6,070 nt of DNA from Candidatus Izemoplasma sp. (GTDB lineage: Bacteria > Bacillota_I > Bacilli_A > Izemoplasmatales > Izemoplasmataceae): assembly GCA_021736285.1 (NCBI GenBank), contig JAIPGE010000089.1, positions 1 through 6,070 of the forward strand. The letters run 5' to 3'. Numbering within the stretch: position 1 is the first letter of the stretch; every line of letters begins with the position of its first letter. Below, in pieces: positions 1 through 6,006 of this stretch. The notes beneath the pieces are model-generated. The model was not told where the DNA came from. It saw only the letters and a list, made by a program, of their open reading frames with translations, and made no database searches. Position numbers and translations under genes: made by a program.

Positions 1-396
1 AAAAATTTCTTGTTTGAATTTTTGATTGATAATTAATGAGGCTTCTGTTTTATATATGTTTTTGAACGGAGAGTGATCAAATAATTCTAAATAATAAAAT
101 TCATCGGAATTATTATAGCCCCAATTAACAATAGCATGATACATAGATTGCAATTGATCATGTTGATTGTTATGTTCATCTAAGAGTTCAATAAATGTAT
201 TTTTTAAATGCAACTTGATACTAATATATATTTGTTCAATCAATGTTGCTTTTGATTTAAAATGGTTAAATAACGTCCCAACACTAACGTGTGCCTTTTT
301 AGCAATCATTGATGTTGGCGTTGCATGAAACCCATTTTTAACAAACAAATGCATGGCTGTTTCTAAAATATGATTTCGTTTATCTTTAATAATCAT
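1..396 (-). CDS. TetR/AcrR-family transcriptional regulator, C-terminus cut by window edge
   Basis: Translating the minus strand from the ATG at 396 gives 132 residues open to base 1, so the ligand-binding C-terminal part is missing. Residues 5-57 form a typical TetR DNA-binding domain: helix 1 (about 6-20, ILETAMHLFVKNGF), then the helix-turn-helix with IAKKAHVSVGTLFNHFKSK (31-49) and the usual LIEQIY helix start. Phe replaces the more common Tyr in TLYxHF. Residues 58-132 are helical, matching the start of the TetR regulatory domain; YYLELFDHSPF (101-111) is typical of it. The start follows an in-frame TAA eight codons upstream and a purine-rich site (GGAAAG) about 12 bases away, so it is the only good choice. 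The gene is divergent from the antiporter across about 350 bp. TetR proteins often control such a neighbour and themselves, so regulation of the antiporter is likely but inferred. The ligand is unknown. Confidence 0.92.
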   Translation of the reverse strand, partial: MIIKDKRNHILETAMHLFVKNGFHATPTSMIAKKAHVSVGTLFNHFKSKATLIEQIYISIKLHLKNTFIELLDEHNNQHDQLQSMYHAIVNWGYNNSDEFYYLELFDHSPFKNIYKTEASLIINQKFKQEIF

Positions 397-420
397 AACT
401 TCATCTTCTTTCCATTACAT

Positions 421-449
421 AGCATACGCCTCTAAAAATCTTTTGTCAA
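421..449 (-). promoter_or_regulatory. Sigma-A-type promoter of the tetR-family gene
   Basis: On the minus strand a perfect -35 TTGACA (444-449) is followed after 17 bases by TATGCT (421-426), a 4/6 match to the -10 consensus. Transcription would begin near 414, giving a leader of about 18 bases that holds just the ribosome binding site before the ATG at 396. Spacing, orientation and distance all fit. Confidence 0.75.
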
Positions 450-539
450 TAGTTTAAGACAGATTTATTCATCAAAATATTTTCGTAAATGCTTACATTG
501 ACCAATTATCATAAATAATTATTTTTATGTTAGCGCTAT

Positions 540-554
540 CATAATATTATTATG
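540..554. repeat. Perfect AT-rich palindrome, possible operator
   Basis: CATAATATTATTATG reads the same on both strands apart from its central base: seven pairs around position 547. It lies about 100 bp from the tetR promoter and about 130 bp from the antiporter promoter. In such AT-rich DNA some palindromes arise by chance, so an operator role is only possible. Confidence 0.35.
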
Positions 555-631
555 TAAGTTGTTTGATAAACTGCTTATTAAAGACATTTAATTAATATTT
601 TTTTTCAATTAACGGTTTAGATTGCTACGTA

Positions 632-664
632 GTCATTTTTGACCACTGATTGACTATTCAGTCA
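632..664. promoter_or_regulatory. Candidate TetR operator cluster (GTCA/TGAC half-sites)
   Basis: TGACTATTCAGTCA (651-664) is an inverted repeat with 5-bp arms (TGACT/AGTCA) around four bases, a size and form common for TetR-family operators. Just upstream is a second inverted pair, GTCA (632-635) and TGAC (640-643). The two TGAC copies start 11 bp apart, about one helical turn. The main palindrome ends 11 bases before the antiporter -35. It also overlaps the spacer and -10 of a weaker possible second promoter (TTGACC at 639-644, 18 bases, CATATT at 663-668), where binding would block transcription. The link to the divergent regulator is inferred from position and symmetry. Confidence 0.5.
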
Positions 665-675
665 TATTTTACCCC

Positions 676-703
676 TTGAAATGTTTGTTAATCGGTGTAT
701 AAT
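676..703 (+). promoter_or_regulatory. Sigma-A-type promoter of the antiporter operon
   Basis: TTGAAA (676-681, 5/6 match) and a perfect TATAAT (698-703) are separated by 16 bases. Transcription would start near 710, giving a leader of about 47 bases before the chosen ATG at 757. This is the strongest plus-strand promoter in the gap. Confidence 0.85.
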
Positions 704-756
704 CCATATTAGAGATATTGAAGAAGTTCTCGATTTTATTAAAGGAGTGAATGATT

Positions 757-2040
757 ATGGTTTTATTAAATACGGCTGTTAGTTCTGATTTGTCAACATT
801 AATTGTTAATCTAGGAATTATTATTTTAGCCGGATTATTTATGGGTAGAGTATTTGAAAGTATGAAGATTCCAGCTATCACTGGTTATTTAGTTGCCGGT
901 TTGATACTTGGTCCAATTACACACTATATTAGTTATGAACAATTAGCAGAAATGTCAATTGTTTCTGATATTGCACTTGGTTTCATTGCGTTCCAAGTCG
1001 GTACCGAATTATGGTTTGGAAAACTTAAAAAGTCTGGAATGAAAATTGTTATAATCACAATCGTACAAGCAGTCGCGACAACAACATTAGTTATCTTACT
1101 AACGTTACCTTTTGTTGATTTACCTGTTGCTTTGATGCTTGGAGCAATTGCAGCAGCTACGGCACCTGCTCCAATAATTATGATCATTAAAAAATATCGT
1201 ACCAAAGGTGAATTAACCGATACTATTTTACCAGTTGTAGGCTTGGATGATGCGGTTGGTGTAATATTTTTTGGAATTTTATTGTCTATCAGTATCACTT
1301 TAATGGGAACCACTGAAGCTGGATTAGGGTTTGCGCATATGTTAGTTGAACCTTTAATCGAGATTGGATTAAGCATTCTGATTGGTCTTGTCATTGGTTA
1401 TCTATCCGGATTATCTGCAAGGACGATATCACAGGGTAATGATCGAAAAGAAAAGAGTCTAAATATCATTGTAGTCACTGTACTTCTAACTACCGGTGCT
1501 GCATTGCTATTTGGGGCTTCACCGATCTTAACACCCATGCTTGCAGGTACTGTTGTAACAAATATGATTAATAAAGAGTGTTATCACCTTGAAGAAGAAA
1601 CAATTCGCTTTTTTGTTCCACCAATTATGATTGCATTCTTTACCATTGCAGGTGCACAACTACGCTTTGATGTCATTATATCTGCTGGTATAATTGGCGC
1701 GTTATATATTGTTGGTAGAACAATTGGGAAATTTGCCGGAGCTTACGCAGGTGCCTCATGGGTAAATTCTAGCGATAAAGTTAAAAAATTTCTTGGTGTC
1801 AGTTTATTACCACAATCAGGAGTTGCAATTGGACTTTCAATCGCAGCATTCAATGAATTAGCACCGATACACATGGCAAATGCACTTATTATAAAAAATG
1901 TTGTCTTAGCGTCTGTTTTGTTTTTTGCTTTAATTGGACCGGTATTGGTTAAAATAGCATTTTTTAAAGCTAATGAAGTTACAGAATTCGATGAGAAGAA
2001 GGTGAAAACATGGAAAAGTACAACGGTATATCAAAAATAA
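757..2040 (+). CDS. Na+/H+ antiporter, CPA (NhaA/NapA-like) superfamily
   Basis: Integral membrane cation:proton antiporter (Na_H_Exchanger-type), 427 residues, with about 12-13 hydrophobic helices and a short polar tail. Visible family motifs are FQVGTELWFGKL (near 79-90), the ATAPAP stretch (134-139) where the inner helix unwinds, VGLDDAVG with the adjacent Asp pair D164/D165, GRTIGK with Arg321 and Lys325, and PQSGVAIG (352-359). An Asp-Asp pair with a Lys in the later crossing helix is the arrangement of electrogenic Na+/H+ exchangers such as NapA; KefC-type proteins have Gln-Asp. No cytosolic RCK/TrkA domain follows, unlike many Kef-like relatives. An ATG at 751 is also in frame, but AGGAG (743-747) lies only 3 bases from it and 9 from the ATG at 757, so 757 is preferred. 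Its end overlaps the next gene by 31 bases. Ion choice (Na+ or K+) cannot be read from sequence alone. Confidence 0.9.
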   Translation: MVLLNTAVSSDLSTLIVNLGIIILAGLFMGRVFESMKIPAITGYLVAGLILGPITHYISYEQLAEMSIVSDIALGFIAFQVGTELWFGKLKKSGMKIVIITIVQAVATTTLVILLTLPFVDLPVALMLGAIAAATAPAPIIMIIKKYRTKGELTDTILPVVGLDDAVGVIFFGILLSISITLMGTTEAGLGFAHMLVEPLIEIGLSILIGLVIGYLSGLSARTISQGNDRKEKSLNIIVVTVLLTTGAALLFGASPILTPMLAGTVVTNMINKECYHLEEETIRFFVPPIMIAFFTIAGAQLRFDVIISAGIIGALYIVGRTIGKFAGAYAGASWVNSSDKVKKFLGVSLLPQSGVAIGLSIAAFNELAPIHMANALIIKNVVLASVLFFALIGPVLVKIAFFKANEVTEFDEKKVKTWKSTTVYQK

Positions 2041-2288
2041 CTACACAATTTCTTGATGGGGAACTCAGTAAATTAGAAATGAGTTATAACGCAGATAAAA
2101 GCCTTGATCTAACTGTACAATATCAAGATGACAATGGTTATTGGTATGATTATGAAGTTGTATTAAATCTTGAAACAGGTAAGATTTATTCTGCTACTCA
2201 TCAATCTGAAGGTTACTTAAATAAAGTTTCTTTAGATCGTAAAAAGGAATTTGAAATGGCTATCCAAAATTACTTACTCGTACATTAA
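2010..2288 (+). CDS. Small soluble protein of unknown function, overlapping the antiporter gene
   Basis: 92 residues, not recognised as any named family. It has no signal peptide, membrane helix or Cys. The middle (about 20-60) alternates charged and hydrophobic residues as in a small beta-sheet (LEMSYN, LDLTVQYQD, YWYDYEVVLNLETGKIYSATH) and is rich in Tyr. A helix follows (about 72-90, SLDRKKEFEMAIQNYLL). The start ATG lies inside the antiporter gene, 31 bases before its stop and in another frame. A good site, AGAAGG (1997-2002), stands 7 bases upstream, which supports real translation. The gene has no promoter of its own and ends in a terminator, so it is probably co-transcribed with the antiporter. 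A cytosolic accessory or regulatory role for the antiporter is possible, but only from position. Confidence 0.8.
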   Translation: MEKYNGISKITTQFLDGELSKLEMSYNADKSLDLTVQYQDDNGYWYDYEVVLNLETGKIYSATHQSEGYLNKVSLDRKKEFEMAIQNYLLVH

Positions 2289-2311
2289 AAAAGCAGATTT
2301 CTGCTTTTTTT
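2287..2311 (+). terminator. Rho-independent terminator of the antiporter operon
   Basis: A perfect 10-bp stem (AAAAAAGCAG, 2287-2296, with CTGCTTTTTT, 2301-2310) closes a four-base ATTT loop and runs into T residues. The stem begins inside the TAA stop of the 92-residue gene. Only four pairs are G:C, but symmetry and position right after the gene make it convincing. Confidence 0.85.
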
Positions 2312-2316
2312 ATACT

Positions 2317-2344
2317 TTGTTATTTTTACTGAATATTGTATAAT
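2317..2344 (+). promoter_or_regulatory. Sigma-A-type promoter of the sugar kinase gene
   Basis: TTGTTA (2317-2322, 4/6) and a perfect TATAAT (2339-2344) are 16 bases apart, directly after the terminator. Transcription should begin near 2351, leaving a leader of only about 13 bases that is essentially the ribosome binding site AGAGGTG (2352-2358) before the GTG start. So short a leader leaves no room for a riboswitch. Confidence 0.8.
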
Positions 2345-2363
2345 AGTTTCAAGAGGTGATTTT

Positions 2364-3485
2364 GTGACTTTTAAAAAACAAGTCATTAGCAAACTACAAA
2401 AGAAAGATCCAACCGCATTAAATATGGTGATTGGATTTGATGGTTTTGTGGATGAAATTATTGATGTTGTAAATAAAAGAAGTGATAGTGAACATTATAA
2501 ACGTGTCGATACCATTAAAGAACTTGCACAGCGAATTGAGCGTGCAGCAAACTTATCGACCAACATCGAGCTTGTTCCTAAAGTAAAAAAGATTGGTGGT
2601 AATGGACCAATCATGTGTAATGCCATGAGTGAGCACGGCAGTGATATTACGTATATTGGCGCACTTGGTTTCCCTACTGTAGATGATGTCTTTACATCAA
2701 TGAAAGACAATGTAACATTATTATCCTTTGCGAATAACGGCCATACTGATGCATTAGAATTTGATGATGGAAAATTGATGCTTGGTAAAATGGCTTCCTT
2801 AAATGATGTTACTTATGACAATTTGTTAAATGTCATTGATAAGGAAACCTTAATTGATTTATTGAATAAAACCGATTTATTTGCAACTGTCAATTGGTCG
2901 ATGTTGCCATACATGACTGAATTATGGGATGCATTAATCTCTCATATATTACCCCATCTTGATCAAACAAAACGACACTTATTTGTTGATTTAGCCGATC
3001 CCGAAAAAAGAGAGAATGATGCCATTAAAAAAGCATTAACCTTACTACAAGGATTTAAAAGTAAATTTAATGTAACCCTTGGTTTAAATAAAAAAGAGGC
3101 TTATGACATTGCTAAAATTTATCAGTTGTTTGATGAAAAAGCATGTAACGATATGCGGATTCCCCTTGAAGATATCGCATTAAGTTTATATAACACATTG
3201 GCGTTAGACACACTAGTAATCCACCCTGTTGAAATGGCGTGTTGCGTCGTTGATAATGTTTATTATGAAGTTGACGGTCCTTATACACCAAAACCTAAAC
3301 TCACAACCGGTGCTGGTGATAACTTCAATGCTGGATTCATGTTAGGACAATTGCTTAACTTAGATCCAAAAGAAAGTCTGCTTACCGGTGTTGCAACAAG
3401 TGGTTTTTATGTTAGAGAAGCAAAGAGTCCCAAGTTTAAAGAACTCATCTCGTTCATTAAAACATGGGATGAAGATCAAATTTAA
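2364..3485 (+). CDS. PfkB/ribokinase-family carbohydrate kinase
   Basis: Cytosolic kinase of 373 residues that should phosphorylate a sugar or related small molecule using ATP; the substrate cannot be told. Ribokinase-fold features in order are IGFDGFVDE (23-31) at the first strand with substrate-binding Asp, KIGGNGPIM (76-84) matching the PfkB glycine region, LNKKEA (241-246) with the N-x-x-E metal/phosphate motif, and TTGAGDNFNAGF (314-325) with the GAGD anion hole and catalytic base Asp319. In ribokinase the motif usually begins Asp-Thr; here that Asp is Leu313. In E. coli ribokinase this Asp helps hold the activating potassium, so monovalent ion activation may differ. Some 60 residues around 100-160 form the lid region. 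The start is GTG at 2364, with AGAGGTG five bases upstream. The gene has its own promoter and terminator and is probably monocistronic. Its length is slightly above the usual 300-340. Confidence 0.9.
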   Translation: MTFKKQVISKLQKKDPTALNMVIGFDGFVDEIIDVVNKRSDSEHYKRVDTIKELAQRIERAANLSTNIELVPKVKKIGGNGPIMCNAMSEHGSDITYIGALGFPTVDDVFTSMKDNVTLLSFANNGHTDALEFDDGKLMLGKMASLNDVTYDNLLNVIDKETLIDLLNKTDLFATVNWSMLPYMTELWDALISHILPHLDQTKRHLFVDLADPEKRENDAIKKALTLLQGFKSKFNVTLGLNKKEAYDIAKIYQLFDEKACNDMRIPLEDIALSLYNTLALDTLVIHPVEMACCVVDNVYYEVDGPYTPKPKLTTGAGDNFNAGFMLGQLLNLDPKESLLTGVATSGFYVREAKSPKFKELISFIKTWDEDQI

Positions 3486-3510
3486 AACGCATTTTTCGAT
3501 GCGTTTTTTT
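3484..3510. terminator. Bidirectional terminator shared by convergent genes
   Basis: AAAACGCAT (3484-3492) pairs fully with ATGCGTTTT (3499-3507) around a six-base loop, overlapping the kinase stop codon. On the plus strand it ends in a run of eight T (3504-3511), a strong signal. On the minus strand the tail is four T within the stem plus AAATTT, so it is weaker for the facing operon, whose stop codon lies at 3510-3512. Confidence 0.85.
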
Positions 3511-4739
3511 TATATGATTTTTCGGTTTTTAATTTGATTATCAAGTGTGTTATAGTAAATCGTAAATTCATTTGTCTTAATATTAAAATGAATCATTACC
3601 ACATATAAGTATGTTGTTTTTAGACGGTCAATTAATGCCTCTGCAGTTGAGATAGCGTTTTTAACAGTTGATGCTTTAAACTCAATTCCGACAAGTTTAC
3701 GGTTAGAATAGTTATTCTGGATGACTTCAAAGTCAGATTCTTTTGCGTCTTCTAAAATTTGTGTTGCATAATACTTACTGACAAAATGCGTTTGTAGGCT
3801 TGTGATTAATTGTTCTTTAACGGTTGTAACGTTGGTTGATGAGAAATCCATTTCTTCAACAAATTCATTAATCGTTAATTCAACTGTGTTTCTAATAACA
3901 GCCACACTGGAAAATATATTTTTACTAATGAATGCCATATTGAGGCGTTGGTACTTGGTTTGTAAATCAAGTATTTTTTGATATTTAGTAAAATCAATAA
4001 CTGCCCCTGTATAATTATGAATAACATTATTACGATGAAAAATAATCTCTTTAAAGTCTTCATAATCTTCTTCAATAACCTCAAAATCTTTTGAGTAATT
4101 GTCCACAATATCATATAGTGGTAATCGATCACCAAGTTCTGAATCATGTTCATTCGAAATATAATCTTTAACCAGTTTTTCTAAAGCCAAATAATCGGTG
4201 ATGAACTCATCGAGTGTCACTTGTTTTTGATTCGGATCAATAATCGTAGTATCAAATGATTGTAAGATATCTTTAACACGTAAGGGATCAAACAACCGAT
4301 AGACATAAAGGGCAAGTAACGCAATGGCATGAATGGTAAAAAAACTAACGATATAAGCATTTAATAAACTGTATTCAATAAAGAAAAATATTAAATTGAA
4401 AATAATAATAATCAAACAAAAGACAATTACAAAAATCATTTCATAATACACTTCTTTTTTTAGTTGTTCGATGACATAACTATCATACTCGTCAGATTTC
4501 TCTTCTTCAACATTATTGATGAAATAGGCATATGATACAGGTAGTAACGCTATCAAAGCCGCAAGTGTCTGCATACTCGAAGAATAAATCCAAGTGACAT
4601 TTTGTGGATGTTCATTAAAGTCAATAAAAAAATAGACAAGAATAAATGTTGCCAATAAGATCGTAAAAAAAATCATATTATACATTGAAAAGACAAAGGT
4701 GACTGCTTGTTTGATGAATCCATTTGCTTTGTTTTTCAT
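3510..4739 (-). CDS. Four-helix membrane protein with HEPN-like Rx4H motif and PD-(D/E)xK-like C-terminus
   Basis: Not a named family that I recognise. From the ATG at 4739 (409 residues), four hydrophobic segments lie near 19-39, 50-74, 99-121 and 124-147, with charged stretches between, so the remaining 260 residues are probably cytosolic. The helical region 175-270 ends a helix with FHRNNVIHNY: R236-x4-H241, with Asn after Arg, is the catalytic signature of HEPN RNases. At the C-terminus, SDFEVI (335-340), LVGIEFKAS (349-357) and VVMIHFNI (380-387), separated by a helix, resemble the D...E-x-K core of PD-(D/E)xK nucleases (D336, E353, K355). Both fold assignments are motif-based inferences. 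A GTG at 4748 is in frame, but the AAGGA site (4750-4754) is 1 base from it and 10 from the ATG, so the ATG is preferred. The site overlaps the upstream gene's stop, implying coupled translation. It may be a defence or stress effector. Confidence 0.8.
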   Translation of the reverse strand: MKNKANGFIKQAVTFVFSMYNMIFFTILLATFILVYFFIDFNEHPQNVTWIYSSSMQTLAALIALLPVSYAYFINNVEEEKSDEYDSYVIEQLKKEVYYEMIFVIVFCLIIIIFNLIFFFIEYSLLNAYIVSFFTIHAIALLALYVYRLFDPLRVKDILQSFDTTIIDPNQKQVTLDEFITDYLALEKLVKDYISNEHDSELGDRLPLYDIVDNYSKDFEVIEEDYEDFKEIIFHRNNVIHNYTGAVIDFTKYQKILDLQTKYQRLNMAFISKNIFSSVAVIRNTVELTINEFVEEMDFSSTNVTTVKEQLITSLQTHFVSKYYATQILEDAKESDFEVIQNNYSNRKLVGIEFKASTVKNAISTAEALIDRLKTTYLYVVMIHFNIKTNEFTIYYNTLDNQIKNRKII

Positions 4740-4749
4740 ACTGTCCACG

Positions 4750-4754
4750 TCCTT
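4750..4754 (-). promoter_or_regulatory. Ribosome binding site overlapping the upstream stop codon
   Basis: On the minus strand the TAA of the TPR-like gene (4753-4755) runs into AAGGA, so stop and binding site share bases. This favours the ATG at 4739 (10 bases away) over the GTG at 4748 (1 base away) and indicates translational coupling of the two genes. Confidence 0.6.
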
Positions 4755-5958
4755 ATGATATTGTTCGTTTAAAATAAATTTCCTTTAAATGGTCTAAAAT
4801 ATCTTGTTGCATCTGCCAAACACTGTAAAAATCATCAAGATATTTTCGTTCTTTAATGCTCGCTTTATCGTATAAATCTTCTTCTGTGCAAAGCATTTCC
4901 ATTATCAATGGACTGGCTTGATATGCTTTTTCATAGCGTCCATAATCCAGTGGTTCAAACGCATCGATTAGACCATTGAATAAATCAACATATGCTTTGA
5001 AAATTCCATCTTTTAGTTCACTGGCTTGATCTAAAAAAGCTTCGAAATCACCGGTTGCTAGTAACGGTAATAAGATCGATTCTTTGATGTCAAGAACATC
5101 TAAATCATCGTATTGTAAAGCTTTTTCATAAAGTGTTTTCGATGATTCGAAATCCCCTTCCCATTTGTGTAATAGGGCCAAACTTTCAAGAGCAAGGATA
5201 TAATCGCGATAATTTTCATGATAATAAAAGCGTGGGGTATGTTTCATTAAGTCCTCTTTATGAATTAGTTCAAATGCACGAATGATGACATTAAGTAACT
5301 GTTTATAACCTGTCATCTTAACAACATTTAAAAACATCGACATTCCCGAATGCGCATACGGACAAATAAGTAAAAGGTTATACGCCAATGTTTCATAGTT
5401 ATCTATTTCTGAGTCATACAAATCAAATATTAAATCTTCAACCAAATCAATCAGCTCTAAATCTAAGGTTGCGTTATCTTGAAGAAGATAAAACTGTGCA
5501 AAAGCATTTTCTTCAGGAATTTCTGTGAGTTCATAAACATCGTATTCATGAAGTAACTCCCAGACTTCTTCAATCAAAAATTCTCCGTCATCCTGTGTAT
5601 TTTCAACAAGGTTATCTAACACCTTATGAAAGATATTATCCATGATTTGATTCAATTCTTTTTGATAGGATACAGTCCGTAACTTTCTTAATCCAACATC
5701 AATAAAGTCAGCATCATCTAAGTCATGAAGCTCACACAATATTAAAAACAATGCACCAATGAAACGATTGGGTTTAATTGATTCATCATAATAGGGCATA
5801 CCAGCTTTAAAAACATCCAGAAATGAGGGGTCCTCGATAAGGATTGTATAATCTATAAGATGGTTGTACTGAGTAATAAGTTTATCTAACATTTTTCTTT
5901 TCATTGTAATCTTGTATACTCTAAACATAGAAGTTTTATTGCTAGAGTATACATCCAT
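4753..5958 (-). CDS. Acidic TPR-like helical-repeat protein, function unknown
   Basis: 401 residues from the outermost ATG, rich in Asp, Glu and Leu, with no membrane segment or signal peptide, so probably cytosolic. Most of it is predicted alpha-helical. Residues 253-315 have a clear TPR-like pattern (LALESLALLHKWEGDFESSKTL is the first repeat region; ALQYDDLDVLDIKESIL and LATGDFEAFLDQASEL follow), similar to ST7-like TPR proteins with a Y...AL.xxxD.D.xxI helix pair. Such scaffolds bind other proteins. The start is uncertain: AAGG touches the ATG at 5958 with no spacing. Met19 (5904) and Met23 (5892) are alternatives that put an inverted repeat and a small leader frame upstream. It is the first gene of a two-gene operon; the membrane protein follows within 4-13 bases, suggesting partnership. 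No catalytic motif was seen. Confidence 0.75.
   Translation of the reverse strand: MDVYSSNKTSMFRVYKITMKRKMLDKLITQYNHLIDYTILIEDPSFLDVFKAGMPYYDESIKPNRFIGALFLILCELHDLDDADFIDVGLRKLRTVSYQKELNQIMDNIFHKVLDNLVENTQDDGEFLIEEVWELLHEYDVYELTEIPEENAFAQFYLLQDNATLDLELIDLVEDLIFDLYDSEIDNYETLAYNLLLICPYAHSGMSMFLNVVKMTGYKQLLNVIIRAFELIHKEDLMKHTPRFYYHENYRDYILALESLALLHKWEGDFESSKTLYEKALQYDDLDVLDIKESILLPLLATGDFEAFLDQASELKDGIFKAYVDLFNGLIDAFEPLDYGRYEKAYQASPLIMEMLCTEEDLYDKASIKERKYLDDFYSVWQMQQDILDHLKEIYFKRTIS
5901..5954 (-). CDS. Possible 17-codon leader ORF, ATGA-coupled to TPR Met19
   Basis: A second ATG at 5954, in another frame from the one at 5958, opens a 17-codon frame (MYTLAIKLLCLEYTRLQ) whose TGA (5901-5903) overlaps the ATG of codon 19 of the TPR-like gene as ATGA. 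AAGG (5959-5962) stands four bases before this ATG, better placed than for the 5958 start. If real, it would be a leader peptide translated through the inverted repeat. It could equally be chance; confidence is low. Confidence 0.25.
   Translation of the reverse strand: MYTLAIKLLCLEYTRLQ
5913..5953. repeat. Perfect 11-bp inverted repeat at the 5' end of the minus operon
   Basis: TGTATACTCTA (5913-5923) and TAGAGTATACA (5943-5953) are exact reverse complements separated by 19 bases. Each arm also contains the palindrome GTATAC; their centres are 33 bp apart, about three helical turns. It could be a paired operator or an RNA hairpin in the leader. It overlaps the first codons of the TPR-like gene if the 5958 start is right. 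Confidence 0.7.
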
Positions 5959-5974
5959 CCTTATATAATAGATT

Positions 5975-6003
5975 TAGGTTATTTAAGGAAACCTATAAAC
6001 CTA
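5975..6003. repeat. AACCTA half-site cluster upstream of the minus operon
   Basis: TAGGTT (5975-5980) faces AACCTA (5990-5995) across nine bases, and AACCTA recurs at 5998-6003. The last two lie in an exact 8-bp tandem repeat, AAACCTAT (5989-5996 and 5997-6004). The cluster sits between the minus operon start and an outward-facing -10 box, where an operator controlling both directions would be expected. Confidence 0.4.
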
Positions 6004-6006
6004 TAG

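Larger units (their letters stand above)
397..750. other. Divergent intergenic regulatory region
   Basis: About 350 bases without a convincing gene. It holds the tetR promoter at its left end, a very AT-rich middle with a 15-base palindrome (540-554), an 8-bp palindrome CTACGTAG (625-632), a cluster of GTCA/TGAC half-sites (632-664), and the antiporter promoter (676-703). Short ATG-led frames here are at most about 33 codons, and the longest (from 681) starts inside the core promoter, so they are not credible genes. No tRNA, riboswitch fold or terminator was recognised. Confidence 0.6.

Noticed and set aside
710..756. Riboswitch or attenuator in the antiporter leader
   Set aside because: The predicted leader is about 47 bases with only a weak GAGA/TCTC pairing, too short for a known cation riboswitch.
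681..782. Plus-strand 33-codon frame before the antiporter
   Set aside because: Its ATG lies upstream of the -10 box of the strong promoter, so it would not be on that transcript, and it has no ribosome binding site.
669..881. Minus-strand 70-codon open frame over the antiporter 5' end
   Set aside because: It lies antisense to the antiporter promoter and start, has no ribosome binding site or recognisable protein features, and is explained by the strong coding frame opposite.
933..1394. Minus-strand 153-codon open frame inside the antiporter
   Set aside because: It is a shadow of a conserved transporter with clear motifs on the plus strand; its low-complexity Ile/Pro/Thr composition is typical of antisense frames.
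2495..2710. Minus-strand 71-codon open frame inside the kinase gene
   Set aside because: Antisense to conserved PfkB motifs, with no start signals or family resemblance.
3875..4153. Minus-strand 92-codon frame inside the membrane HEPN-like gene
   Set aside because: It is an alternative frame on the same strand; the longer frame contains the coherent membrane helices and motifs.
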